Positions 41,759 to 53,904 of a stretch of DNA of 64,000 nucleotides are shown piece by piece. Under the pieces are notes generated by a model. It had not been told where the DNA came from and did no database searches. It saw only the letters and a list, made by a program, of their open reading frames with translations. The DNA is taken from positions 53,335,048-53,399,047 of the forward strand of contig NC_054741.1 of NCBI RefSeq assembly GCF_018143015.1, in the 5' to 3' direction. The translations under genes and the position numbers were made by a program. Position 1 is the stretch's first letter. Every line of letters starts with the position of its first letter. This DNA is from Lytechinus variegatus. Its lineage: Eukaryota; Echinodermata; Echinoidea; Temnopleuroida; Toxopneustidae.

Positions 41759-42375
41759 CATATGCCACAAAACAAAGTAACAATGGATTAGCTTAGAGTA
41801 TATGCAAAGATGAAAAATATTGGTTGCATGGCATACAGGGCTAAGGAAATAAAAAAGAAAAAAATGCTTCTTGCATCCTATAAGATTATTCCCGTGAAGA
41901 TATTTTTTCATTGCAAGCAATGCAGAGAAAAACAGATTAGAAAAAAGAGAAAATGTGAAAATAAGGACATATTCAATTCATGGGATACATTTTGGATTAT
42001 ATGAGAGTATTATGCAAAGGTTAATATAATACATATTGATGGCATGGAATGCAGGGAAAAAGAATCTCACATCGAGAAATATTATATTCTTGAAGAAAAC
42101 ATTATTTTTTTTTCATGTGCTATATTTTAGCCACTCGGGTTCTATAAAGAATCATTATAGGCATTATGATAGTTCTTCACTGAAGAAACGGCTTTGTAGG
42201 CTGATGTGGGTGTGTGTGAGAGAGAGGGGTTTGTGTGGCATGTATGTGAAAAAAATAGGGGGAAAGGGAGAGAACAGAGAGACAGGTGGGAGAAAAAAGC
42301 GAAGAACATTGTGTGGGCGTGTGTATATGAGTTTGCGTGTTAATGTGCAAAAGGAATTACGTGTGAATAAGTAGG
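41759..42375. other. Spacer, no gene recognised
   Basis: A-rich on the plus strand, with (GT)n/(GA)n-like simple sequence at about 42207-42290. No gene. Confidence 0.35.
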
Positions 42376-42699
42376 GGAAGGCGGGGGTAAGTTGAGCATA
42401 GGGGAAAGTTGAGCCACCGCCCCCAGGCCAATAATGAATGAGTCAAACATTGTGGTGGTGCCATGTATTGATGAACCATTGCACCACATGGAATGTCATC
42501 ATATGTAAGCTGACATCTAATCCCACAAATTTTGTATGACACCAAATCCTATTGATTTCATGTTGGCCTGCTGTTGATTCTAGATCTTTTCCACTATAAT
42601 TGGTGTAACAGTAGTTCTACAACTTTGATTTTCTTTATACGGCTATTTTTTTATAAACTGCACATACATTGATTTTTTGGAGTTATAATTTCCTCCTTA

Positions 42700-45600
42700 A
42701 TTATTTTAGGTGGTAACCGTGAGTTATTAAGACCTATGTCCCATACTGTTATCTTATTTGGTATTAGTTCTGTAATACACTGTAACGCATCTAAATATTC
42801 AATGTTTTACATAAAGTCATTAAGGAAAACCAGATTACATTTTCTTCCTGATTTGCATTTGTTTTTTATTTTCACTGTCAATTCCCCCTGCATTCCTTGT
42901 TGCGATCCAGCCTGGTATTTAGATTGTTACTTTCTTTCAGAAATTTACATATGCTCTCTTTTGTACACACATTTTTCAATGATCTGTAATAGCTCCATGG
43001 TCCAACCCATTTTGTACAAGCTATTTATGTTAATTTCACCTATTTCAATCCCAACTCTCAACCAGTTCTTTTAATGACCAATTGCCCCATTGATACTAAT
43101 GTTGCTTCTTTGGTAAACCACGATCCTGAAATTCTTTCTCCCCCATATCATAGTGTAGTAAATAGTATTAATCAACTTAACAACGAAATGCCTGAGTTCC
43201 AACTTGACACAGATGAAAATGATGTTTTTGTGAACAACTTGTCTTCTAACTATTATCTTTCAAGCCAATTATTTGAGAACACTTTTGCCAGGTGCCCAAG
43301 TTCACTCTCTCTTCTACACCACAATGTACGTAGCCTCAACAAAAACTTTGACCCATTCCAATTATTCATCAATGATTTAGATGTAAATTTTTCAATTATT
43401 GGACTTTGTGAAACCTGGTTCACTGACTCGCCCACATCAATTCATTCAATAGAAGGGTTCAAGCTTATTTGCAACAAATAGGGTAGGCAAATCAGGAGGC
43501 GGAGTCGCACTTTATATATCTGATGAGCTAGTTTTTGATACTAGACCTGAATTAACATACATGACTCAAGATATCGAATGTATTTTTGTTGAATTGAATT
43601 GTGATAAAAACATTATCATAGGTGAAATTTATAGACCTCCAAACGCTGATTCTTCACAATTTATATCTATACTCCAGTCTATATTGTCCTCACCTATCAT
43701 CAGTAACAAACCATGCTTTATTATGGGAGACTTTAATATCAACCTATTTCAATATCACCAACATTCAAATTACAGAGACTTTGTCGAGATTTTACTCACA
43801 CATTCATTCACTCCAGCCATCACGAGGCCCACTAGAGTTACTGATAACTCATCAACCCTAATAGATAATATCTTTACAAATATACATACTCCTTCCCTTT
43901 CTGGAATTATTGTCTCTGATTTATCTGATCATTTTCCAATATTTTCCTTCATATCAAACATGAAACATTCCCCCCCACCAACAAAATCTAAAAACAACGA
44001 TTTCGGATTTTATCTGAGAACAACATTAATAGATTTAAAGAAAGTCTTTCGGTTATTAGCTGGCAGCCGATACTTAATCTCGAAGATTCCAACCTAGCTT
44101 TTGATAAGTTTATTGATATATTCTTTGAATCACTTGATACCACCATACCCCTTCAATGCTCTGATCGTCGAAATTATAAGAAGATACCCAGATCACCCTG
44201 GATTTCCAAAGGTTTACTCAGGTCTATAAATAAGAAAAACAGATTATTCTATAAATACAAAGCAAATCCTAGCGAAACTAACAAAATGAGATACAAACTT
44301 TACAGGAATATGTTAACTTCTACTCTACGTATGGCAAAAGAACAATACTTTTCGAATCAATTTTCCTTATTTAGATCTAACATTGGTGGTACGTGGAAAA
44401 TAATTAATAAGGTTTTAAATAAAACAAATAATGATAATCATGATATTAACGACATCCAGTTTGAAGGCACATGCATTGACGATCAGACTAGCATTGCCAA
44501 TGCATTCAATTCATTTTTTATTAACATAGGACCCAATCTTGCAGAGAACATACCTACTCCCAAAACCCCTTTTCATTCTTTCCTACGTAATAAAATTGTT
44601 CATAGTTTATTTTTCCTTCCTGTTCAAGAAACTGAGGTTATCGACATTGTAAGCAACTTGAAGCTTAAGAAAAGCCCTGGATATGACGGTGTAACAAATG
44701 CCTTATTAAAAAAGGTCATTTGCCAAATAGTCTGTCCGTTAACACATATATTTAATTTATCTTTAACAACTGGCTCGGTTCCAAAGAAAATGAAGATTTC
44801 CAAGGTCATACCTATCTTTAAGAAAGGCAATAAACATGACATAGGAAATTATCGCCCTATATCTCTTTTAACCAGCTTTTCCAAGATACTAGAAAAAATT
44901 GTTTACTCTCGCCTCATTGATTTTTTAAATAGCAATACGTGCTTTCAGGTTCTCAGTTTTGGTTTCCGCAAACAACATTCAACAACACATGCACTCTTGT
45001 TATTTATCAATAAAATTGCTAGAGCTTTTGACAGCAAGTTACATACTGCGGGTATTTTTCTGGACCTCTCCAAGGCCTTCGATACCATTAACCATGATAT
45101 ATTGCTACACAAGTTGTCTCACTATGGAATTCGAGGAAAGGCCTTGGAGTGGTTCAGGGACTATCTTTACGATAGACAACAATATGTTTATATTAATGGT
45201 GTTGAATCAACTTCTCAAACCATTAGATGTGGAGTCCCACAAGGTTCGTTATTAGGCCCGCTCCTTTTTATTTTATATATCAATGATTTACAAAATTCCT
45301 CTTCGATGTTATCTTTTATTCTTTTTGCTGATGACTCCAATATTTTTTGCTCCCATCATAACCCCAATACTCTTTTAGATATCATTAATGCTGAACTAAC
45401 AGCTGTTTTCGATTGGATACAGGCCAATAAATTGTCCCTTAACGTTGATAAAACTAATTTTATGCTATTCAGCAACTCACTTTCCACTTTACCGGTAGTA
45501 GTATACTTATAAATAACAAAATCATCTCCCAGGTTAACTCTACCAAATTTTTAGGTATATACATCGACAGTAAGCTAACGTGGCAGGTACAGATTGATTC

Positions 45601-46632
45601 CTTATGTAAAATATTATCTCGTAACACTGGTGTGATAAACAAACTGAAACACTTTGTACCCTTTCATGTGTTACGTATACTTTATTCTGCTCTAATCTTG
45701 CCCTACTTCAATTACTGTATTTTAACATGGGGTAATAGCTCCAAAACCCTCTTGGATAAAATCAACATTGTCCAAAAGCGTGTTATAAGAATAATCAATA
45801 ACGCTGGATTTCGGGCCCATACAAACAACCTTTTTTATAATTGCAAAATCTTAAAAATATCTGATTTATATTTGTACAACCTTGGCATATTTATGTTCGA
45901 ACTCAAGAATGACAATTTACCAGATGCCTTTGCGCCATTATTTCAACGCAATTTCATTGTACATTCCCATTCAACTAGACAAGCTAATCATTACCATCTC
46001 CCACAAGCCCGAACCGTTTTTGCTAATAGCACCTTTACTACAACAGGACCCAAATTCTGGAACAGCCTTAATAAGGAACTGGTTGAAAGCCCATCTCTCA
46101 ATTGTTTCAAACGCAAGCTCAAGTTATACCTCTTGGAGAGGTACAATGCTGGATCGTACTGATGACTGCAATTAATTAATTAATTTTGTCTATTCTTTCG
46201 CTTCATATCCTTGACCCCCCCCCCCGTCTTTTTGGTCGTTTTCCAATTTCCTTTTATTTTGCTATTTTTTTTCTATTCGGTTTTTTTCTATTTCATCTTT
46301 TTCTGGTAACCTGATGCCATTCGATACCATTTGTGTAAAACAATCTACATAATAAATATGTATTCCGTTTCCACATTTGTTCGCTCAAAGTAACAACTTA
46401 TATTTTTCCCCCATTGGGAGCCTAATTTTTTACAAGCTCTGCTTTTTATTTAGGTTTCCTCACTTTTTTTTACATTTGTAGTGTACCATATGCATAAAAA
46501 AAAAACTTATGTTAGATACTTAATTTTATCATTGATACACTATGTTTATGACCACATTTGTTACGTATATTATATTTGTTTTAAAAGTGGAATCAATAAA
46601 TGAATGAATGAAATGAATGAATGAATGAATAA
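42700..46632 (+). mobile_element. CR1/L2-group LINE, nearly full ORF2 with three frameshifts
   Basis: The coding part is 43074-46162. The endonuclease (frames of 43074-43481 and 43483-44097) shows LHHNVRSLNKN, IIGLCETWF, GEIYRPPNAD, MGDFNINL and SDHFPIFSF. Reverse transcriptase (44100-45512) shows GNYRPISLL, FGFRKQHSTTHAL, GIFLDLSKAFDTINHD, GVPQGSLLGPLLFILYIND and FADDSN, with Phe for the usual Tyr in YADD. The C-terminal part (45500-46162) shows TKFLGIYIDSKLTW, LILPYFNYCIL and GPKFWNSLNKEL. Single-base shifts lie near 43478, 44010-44030 and 45490. Otherwise the protein is well preserved, so insertion was fairly recent. The 3' end is a (GAAT)n tail at about 46600-46631. The 5' limit is unknown. 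Confidence 0.85.
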
Positions 46633-47124
46633 CTCCTAACCCCATTACATTGTTTTCAACTTTGAAACAAAAAGTTCTTTTTCAGAGGGAAAAATACAAA
46701 TTTCAGCCAAAAAAGAAAAAAAAGGTGTGAAATAGATAAATGCTTTTTATACGCACACACCTTTAAATATAAAAAAAAGACATAAGAATAACATTGTTAG
46801 TCCAAGTATGGGTCTTCATTATTGTCATAGTTTCTTACATGATGGATGCATGAGAAATGTGTGAATGGGAAATTATCGCATTAAGTTAGGACTGGGGTAA
46901 GTTGACCAAACCAACATGGAGCAATATGGGCATGGTAATTCTTATGGTAATGTATGTAAAAACAAACCTTAAAAAGCCATCGATATGCAGGCAGAAAGGA
47001 ACAAATTTACACGACTGTTCTTTTCCTTTTAGAGGATGTTGGTATTTATAGAGAATTAGCAAGTGAAAAGACCTTAAATAAAAAAATTGAATGCTGGTTC
47101 TTCCCCCGTACATTTTTGACATTA

Positions 47125-47849
47125 TGCCCGGTTGACACTTGCACGCATTGTGGTGCCCGCATTGCCCCGCATTGATGCGTGCCAATGCGGGACACTTTAT
47201 GGCACGACTTTGCTATATCAGTTCACGCAATGTCCCGACACGTTCACGACATGTTTGCGCATTGTTTGCGCATAGTTCGCGCATAGTTCACGCAGTGTTC
47301 ATGTACTGTCCCGACATGCTTTCACCAAATATTCTCCACACCCTATTCTGTGACGTATCTAGCGCAAATTTAAATATTCAACGTTCATGTGTTGACACCC
47401 TCTACGTTCGTTCATGAGGACGACTCATACTGATCACGTGGTCTGAACTCACAATTTTGCGCATATCATTCGTGAACTATGCGTGAAGTAGGCTTGACCT
47501 ATGCGCAAAGTATGCGCGACCCTGTCGTGAACTAGTCGTGAACTGCGTGCCACTACCCCGGGGGTGTGCCTACTATTCTTTGCGCCACAAAATTTCTAAT
47601 TCGATGCCACGAAGTGGTACGCAGTGACACGACTAGGTTGCACATAGTTTACGAACAGTTCACGAATTTGTAATGCGTGCCAACATTTTCAACATGTTGA
47701 AAATGTTGGCACGCATTTCACGCACTGGCACGCACTGCCACGCACCTATCCGCAAGCTGGCACGCAAAGCTCGCGCATTGGCCCGCATGAGTGCGTGCCC
47801 ATGCGCAAACTATGCGGGAACCAGAATGCGTGCAAGTGTCAACCGGGCA
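47125..47849. mobile_element. TIR element built of GCGCAT / GCACGC words
   Basis: TGCCCGGTTGACACTTGCAC and GTGCAAGTGTCAACCGGGCA are perfect inverted ends, continuing GCATTGTGG / CCAGAATGC. TA lies next to each end. The interior repeats GTGCCAATGCG, TTCACGCA, GCGCATAGTT and CACGAACTAT words. Non-coding open frames only. Confidence 0.75.
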
Positions 47850-47925
47850 ATAGATTTTGTGGCTCAACTTAACCCAGAAAGTGGCTCAACCCACCTCACA
47901 GATGGGGCAAGTTGAGCCATTTGAC

Positions 47926-48297
47926 ATCTCTTTTTTCAAAGGAGACGACGGTTACTTTCAGTTTGGGGTAGAAAGTTTATATGGGTGAAAAATATTTCAG
48001 AAGAATTAAATTTTAAGGCAAGGTACTTATTTCTACAAGATAATTAATTATATCAATTCAAACAAACGTCATATACTTATAGAAAAAATCACTGTTAGGC
48101 CTTTTATTTATTGAGAGAGATATATGCTGCACCTGTTTATAATCATGCTAGCAATAAGACCATATAATTTGGCATCTGCAGTAGGTATCTCTTACTGATA
48201 AAAAATATTATTTTAATTATTGTTATTACTGTTACTATTACTGTAATGCCAACAATCATAATCATTTTTATTGTTATAATAACTAAACAAGTGGAAT
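47926..48297. other. AT-rich spacer
   Basis: ATT-rich simple sequence at 48210-48290. No gene. Confidence 0.4.
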
Positions 48298-49710
48298 GCC
48301 TCTGGCCGTCTCACCTGCATCACGCGGTTCAATATAGCAGCAGTGCTGACTTTGAATACTACTCTAACTCGCACAAGATGTTCAGTGATACATGGTTACT
48401 CTTGTGTCCACTTTTTATGAACTAGACCAATAAACTTACAGAGATTCACCAAAAACCCCAACATGGCCAAAGTTCATTGACCTTACATGACCTTTGACCT
48501 TGATCATGTGACCTGAAACTCAAACAGGATATTCAGTGATACTTGATTACTCTTATGTACAAGTTTCATGAATCAGATCCATAAACTTTCAAAGTTATGA
48601 TGGTAATTCAACAGATACACCCAATTCGGCCAAAGTTCATTGACCTTTGACCTTGGTCATGTGACCTGAAACGTGCACAGGATGTTCAGTGATACTTGAT
48701 TACTCTAATGTCCAAGTTTAATGAACTAGACCAATAAACTATCAAAGTTATGATGGTAATTCAACAGATACCCCTGATTCGGCCAAAGTTCATTGACCCT
48801 AAATGACCTTTGACCTTAATCATGAGACCTGAAACTTGCACAAAATTTTCAGTGATACTTGATTACTCTTATGTACAAGTTTCATGAATCAGATCCATAA
48901 ACTTTCAAAGTTATGATGGTAATTCAACAGATACACCCAATTCGGCCAAAGTTCATTGACCTTTGACCTTGGTCATGTGACCTGAAACGTGCACAGGATG
49001 TTCAGTGATACTTGATTACTCTAATGTCCAAGTTTAATGAACTAGACCAATAAACTATCAAAGTTATGATGGTAATTCAACAGATACCCCTGATTCGGCC
49101 AAAGTTCATTGACCCTAAATGACCTTTGACCTTAATCATGAGACCTGAAACTTGCACAAAATTTTCAGTGATGCTTGATTACTATTATGTCCAAGTTTCA
49201 TGAATCAGATCCATAAACTTTCAAAGTTATGATGGGAATTCAACAGATATCCCCAATTCGGCCAAAGTTCATTGACCCTAAATGACCTTTGACCTTGGTC
49301 ATGTGACGTGAAACTCATGCAGGATGTTCAGTGATACTTGATTAACCTTATGTCCAAGTTTCATGAACTAGGTCCATATATTTTCTAAGTTATGATGACA
49401 TTTCAAAAACTTAACCACAGGTTAAGATTTCAATGTTGATTCCTCCAACATGGTCTAAGTTCATTGACCCTAAATGACCTTTGACCTTGGTCATGTGACA
49501 TGAAACTCTAATAGGATGTTCAGTAATACTTGATTAACCTTATGGCCAAGTTTCATGAACTAGGTCCATATACTTTCTAAGTTATGATGTCATTTCAAAA
49601 ACTTAACCTCAGGTTAAGATTTGATGTTGACGCCGCCGCCGCCGCCGCCGCCGCCGCCGTCGGAAAAGCGGCGCCTATAGTCTCACTTTGCTTCGCAGGT
49701 GAGACAAAAA
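48298..49710 (+). mobile_element. GTCTCACCTGC element with DR1 motifs, copy 4 (longest)
   Basis: CAAGTGGAATGCCTCTGGCC opens the element and CTTCGCAGGTGAGAC closes it. The interior is about eight tandem units of roughly 150-170 bp. I count seven intact TGACCTTTGACCT words (near 48487, 48638, 48802, 48957, 49118, 49281 and 49475), most followed by GGTCATGTGACC or a variant. A two-unit block is duplicated with an offset of 316 bp (48671 versus 48987) with almost no differences. A (CCG)n tract lies at 49632-49660. Confidence 0.85.
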
Positions 49711-49900
49711 ATGATGAAGATGATTATGATTACCATCATCATTATGAGTTATATTTATGATAATCATCACTGTTGTTATACTTTGATCATAATCGATAAA
49801 AATGATCACTTTTTTATCATAAAATTAACATTATCATTTTTATAATAAAATTAACACTGTCATGATTATTGCTGCAATTAGTTTGTTATTACTGCCACAA
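49711..49900. repeat. ATT/ATC-rich simple sequence
   Basis: Repeated ATTATCAT and TGATGATTAT words. Nothing coding. Confidence 0.6.
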
Positions 49901-50194
49901 TAGGGAGTTTTCGCTTGGTGACGTATGAAGCATTCTAGTACAAAGTAAATGTATTGTAAATGACCTTCAAATAAAAAATGACAGCTGAGAAAAGAGCGGC
50001 AGTTTCGTCTTAAGTTTCAGAGCTGACGAACAATTGCAAATATGTCATTTGTACAGAATAAACGACAAAATTGCGGCTTTGATCCTCCAATTTTCGACCT
50101 AGACTTCTTTCATGGTCTTTTTCATGACGGGCGTTTGACAATATATATTTTTTGCTCTCGGATCCTCCGTACGTCGTCGTTCGAAAACTCCCTA
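49901..50194. mobile_element. MITE-like element, TAGGGAGTTTTCG ends
   Basis: TAGGGAGTTTTCGCTTGGTGACG at the left and CGTCGTTCGAAAACTCCCTA at the right are inverted repeats. No coding capacity. Confidence 0.7.
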
Positions 50195-51746
50195 TTTACT
50201 CCCGCAGACGCCACCACCACCACTAGCGTATTTTAGCACCCACTTCGCAGAGGCTTTGTGCAAAAACATTCAGAATCTATTAAAAATACCCGTCAAATCA
50301 CAATGGACAGATTAGAGGTCATTGTCGAAAGTTGGCCGACCGGGACAACACATCGTTTTGAGATTGGGATTGGGTAACAAATTGTAATTATGTCGTTTTT
50401 CCGGCGTCTACGACGACATTGCTATTTTGAATCACCGATTTTCGACAAAGGATGCTTTGTTATGAAGGGTTTTTGACAAACGTTCTCTGTGTTATAGAAA
50501 GCGTCTGCGAAGTGATTGTAAAATGCCCTTTTAGCACGTAGTTCACCACCACTCCTCCTCCTACTTCTAAAGAGATGAAGTTATAATACAACCACTTCTA
50601 CCTGCGGCGGCGCTAGAGTACTTTGTTGGTGGGGGCCAGAACAACAGAATGCGACGAATTTTTCTCACTTAAAAGGGGTATGATACGGTTACTGGATGCA
50701 TGCCTCTCTTACTAAAACTGTTTTCCTCCTGAAATGTTATTTATTTTCCCCTTCAGTTCTCCCTTCTTTTCTTTTCCTTTTCATTGCTATCACCATCATC
50801 ATTAAACCTCAATTTATTATTGCAAGCTCCCGTTCTGCAGCGTCAGAAGATGACAGTTCCAATCTTTAACTAAACCCGACTCAATTTCGCGTACGCACCG
50901 ACACTTGAACATTTAATGTAATAGGAAATTGAACATGAAATGAAATAGGAAAAAAATTGTGAATAGAAAAACAAAATCACGAATGCGTGCAATGCAAAAT
51001 GAAGATATAAAAACCAAAATTTTACGAGAAGTCGGCAATATTACACAAATCCCCCTATACCATGCATACACTTAGCCACAAATGAATAAATCATCTGAAC
51101 GTTTGCAGGGAACACTATCACAAAGGGACTGGAAATGAAGAAAACCACTGTGAATACAAGGAGGGGCAATGAATACCCAACACAAGAGGAACAGACTCCA
51201 GACTGACCCATCTATTACGTCATTACCAATTGGTGTGCTTGTATGGAATCTGTTTCGTTGATGTGGTTGTATCAATTAATAAGTAGGTAATAAATCATAT
51301 ATTAATGAGAGATATTAATGAAATTAGCTCTTATTAATGTAAGAAAAGATAATATAAGTGTTGCATGATATTATTGCATCTAGAAATGAAAGAGTGGTAT
51401 TATATCAAATACAAAGTGGCGTCTGAAGAAGAGGAGATGCAGAGAGTGATAGTTACAGGCCATAGAAAGATATATGTATATGGAGACAGAGAAAGCGAGA
51501 GAGAGAGAGGGAAGGGGGGGGGGGATCAGATAGCCCGAGTCTCAAGCCCCGATAATCCATGCACGTGCCGGTGAAGATCACACACGAAATAACCAAACAG
51601 ACCTTTACGGCAAGGAATGGCATGATGAACCCAATTAAAGTAATGGGAAAACATCGAAAAATGATGCCCTTCGTTAGACAGGTTAAGCGGAAAAAGAATA
51701 TCCCAAAATGATAAATTGGAGAATAATGTTCAACATGCGAACATAC
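50195..51746. other. Region downstream of the orphan EGF exon
   Basis: On the minus strand any further exons of the EGF gene should lie here. None is convincing. A hydrophobic reading at about 51240-51080 is discussed under rejected items. (GA)n with a G9 run is at 51484-51523. Confidence 0.35.
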
Positions 51747-51857
51747 CGACTGCGATGTCACAAAGTTGACCGGTATGGGAAATCGGACAAGCACAAATGA
51801 ACCCAGTCCCAGATGGTTGACAAGTCCCACCGTTCAGGCACGGCGAAGAACTGCAAG
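51747..51857 (-). CDS. Gene C: orphan EGF exon
   Basis: A symmetric phase 1-1 exon of 111 nt lies between acceptor tttcaacag|CTTGCAG and donor GTCG|GTATGT. It reads CSSSPCLNGGTCQPSGTG, then FICACPISHTGQLCDIAV: six cysteines with canonical EGF spacing and the CLNGGTC signature. Same strand, phase and style as the two EGF exons of gene B. No other exon of this gene could be found; upstream exons should be above 51858, where a 987-bp element is inserted, and may lie outside the window. Confidence 0.75.
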
Positions 51858-51944
51858 CTGTTGAAAGACATGTTACCGACTCAGTTTTAATGTTTTGGTT
51901 TTTAGTTCTAATTACTAATCCCTACCTTGCACTCTGGCAATATA

Positions 51945-52931
51945 CAGTGCGTATCAAAAAAAGTTTACACTTTGAAAAAGCCCTGGGAATGAAAAAAATA
52001 TACAACATGTGGGTAAATTTTTCACATATAATTTTGGGTTTGGGTCTCATCTATCCAATGAAAGTTAAAGTTTTGTCAGAATGCTACACTTGAGTGAGCG
52101 CTGTCCATTTTTGTAAAGCTCGCAGAAAGCTGTTTGCGCAGAAATGCTCATTTTCACCCTGTGTCAAGGGGGAAGGGCGAAATCAAACTTGCCCTGCGAA
52201 ACATTTCTCATACATTTCCCTTGCAATTTTAGTCAACTGAAATAAAACGGACACATTCAAGCATTCTGTAACAATTTTGCCACCCAAATTGAAATTTCAA
52301 CACTTAAAAAGCACAACCTTTACCATTTTAGTGCCAGCTGGATCTGAGGACATAACTGAATCTGAACAAAAGTTTATATCAGACATCTCCAGCATTTTTA
52401 CGAAGTTTTTATCATTGAAAGTGGGTTTACGTTTCATTTTTCATTTAATACTTATTTCTCCACACATTTTTCAAGCTCGATACTGATTAACAAAATGAAA
52501 ATAAAGCCTAAGCCATTCCATGTAAATCACAGCTCAGTGTAAAGCAAATATCGTCACGATGGCCTCGGTGTGTGGGGGAGTGGGGTGGGGCGCAACGCAC
52601 ACTTTGAAGTGCTTGTGGGAAAGGAAACAAGTCAAAAAGGTTAAAAGATATCTTTAAATTAATTTTACTATCTAAATTCCACTTTTTATTCATGTTTAAG
52701 TTCTACTTTTATTTGCATAACTATTTCAAAGTTCTGCGCAAATCATTTTTCACTAACTTTTCAAAAGTAAGTGGTGCTCACTCAAGCGGAAATATTTTTT
52801 GACAGTTATATCGTCATTTGCTTTAATGGATCTGTACTAATGCTAAAATGTGGAAAAATCTTCAGAATTTTACAAATGTATAATTTTACAGGATTTTTTC
52901 AAAGTGTAAACTCTTTTTTTGATACGCACTG
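51945..52931. mobile_element. Mariner-like non-autonomous element, CAGTGCGTATCAAAAA ends
   Basis: CAGTGCGTATCAAAAAAAGT and CTCTTTTTTTGATACGCACTG begin inverted arms of about 37 bp (through TTTACACTTTGAAAAA). TA dinucleotides flank both ends (51943-51944 and 52932-52933), fitting the TA target of Tc1/mariner. No transposase frame is present in 987 bp. Confidence 0.8.
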
Positions 52932-52933
52932 TA

Positions 52934-53900
52934 GAACTATACGCTTGGCGTATTATCTCTTTACTCAACGTCAGTATTATTTGCAGTGGATTTAAAATAG
53001 AACTTTGATAAAAAAGAGGAAACGGTGAAAAATGTGAACTTTTCACATTTCAAGTTTGAGGGTAAAATCTACTCATCGAAAAGTTGATTTGAAATGAATT
53101 AAGAAGAAAATCAATTCAGCATAATGCGAAAATTCTTTCAAAATTTGATGCAAAATAAAAAAAGTAACATTAAAAATTTACGCTAGATTTCACCAAAAAT
53201 TGTATTTATAACACGCGCGATATGCAGAAAAGACAAAGCTATATATTACGTTATCACTTTTTATTTCGTATTTTAGAATATAATTCATTTTTTCGCAAAT
53301 CTGAAAATAAAAAAGCTCTTCAAAGAATGACAATGGTTTAAAGCAATGTAAATTCCTCATGTTCAAAGAACAATCAAACTTCATTTCAAATTATAACGAG
53401 GAAAAAAAAATTATATTTGATCGTGAAATACAAACTTATTAGTGAGTGGGTGGTGCATGTTACCAGTTCCTTTATTTACATTCCACCTGAATATGGATTT
53501 TAAATGTTATTACCTTCTTATCTTACATCCAACTTTAGTAAAATTTTGTGATATTCTTGCTTGATTTTTCGCTCTTTACTTAAAACAAATGATAAGCGGA
53601 AATTGGAATGCAATGCCGAATAACTTACTTTCACCTTACTGGTTACATTTAGTTTTCGAAACCATCCTAATTAAGATCGATTAAAAATTGTACATTTTCA
53701 ATAAGTTTTTTTTAAACCAAATCCCATATTTGTTTTCTTTCCTAATCTTTCATCTGGAACCTTGTCCCTAACGTTCATGTCACCCTGCAAGAACCCTATA
53801 AAGAAACGATTTTTTAAACAGGGGGTGCTGATGTACATTTGACACGAAAAATATGGGGCGCCAAGTGTCCGCCAGTATATTCTGTGCAATTCAAGCAATT
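52934..53900. other. AT-rich spacer, no gene recognised
   Basis: Nothing coding or repeated was recognised on either strand. Confidence 0.4.
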
Positions 53901-53904
53901 CCGT

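Larger units (their letters stand above)
42376..47925. mobile_element. GGGGTAAGTTGAGCC repeat hosting a LINE and a TIR element
   Basis: GGGGGTAAGTTGAGC and GGGAAAGTTGAGCCACC at 42384-42417 match ACTGGGGTAAGTTGACC at 46891 and GTGGCTCAACTTAACCC plus GGGGCAAGTTGAGCC at 47859-47919. The intervening sequence contains the LINE (to 46631) and the element 47125-47849, so these appear to be parts of one repeat pulled apart by insertions. The boundaries are approximate. Confidence 0.5.

Noticed and set aside
46886-47915. Open frames such as MHALWCPHCPALMRANAG at 47139
   Set aside because: They lie inside the GCGCAT-word TIR element and reflect its repeated words on both strands.
51072-51275. Possible terminal hydrophobic exon of gene C on the minus strand (acgtaatag|ATGGGTCAG, with a WSLFLLCWVFI reading)
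   Set aside because: The phase would fit (G|AT) and the reading is hydrophobic, but the acceptor has no pyrimidine tract and the open frame continues with charged and cysteine residues instead of ending after the hydrophobic part.
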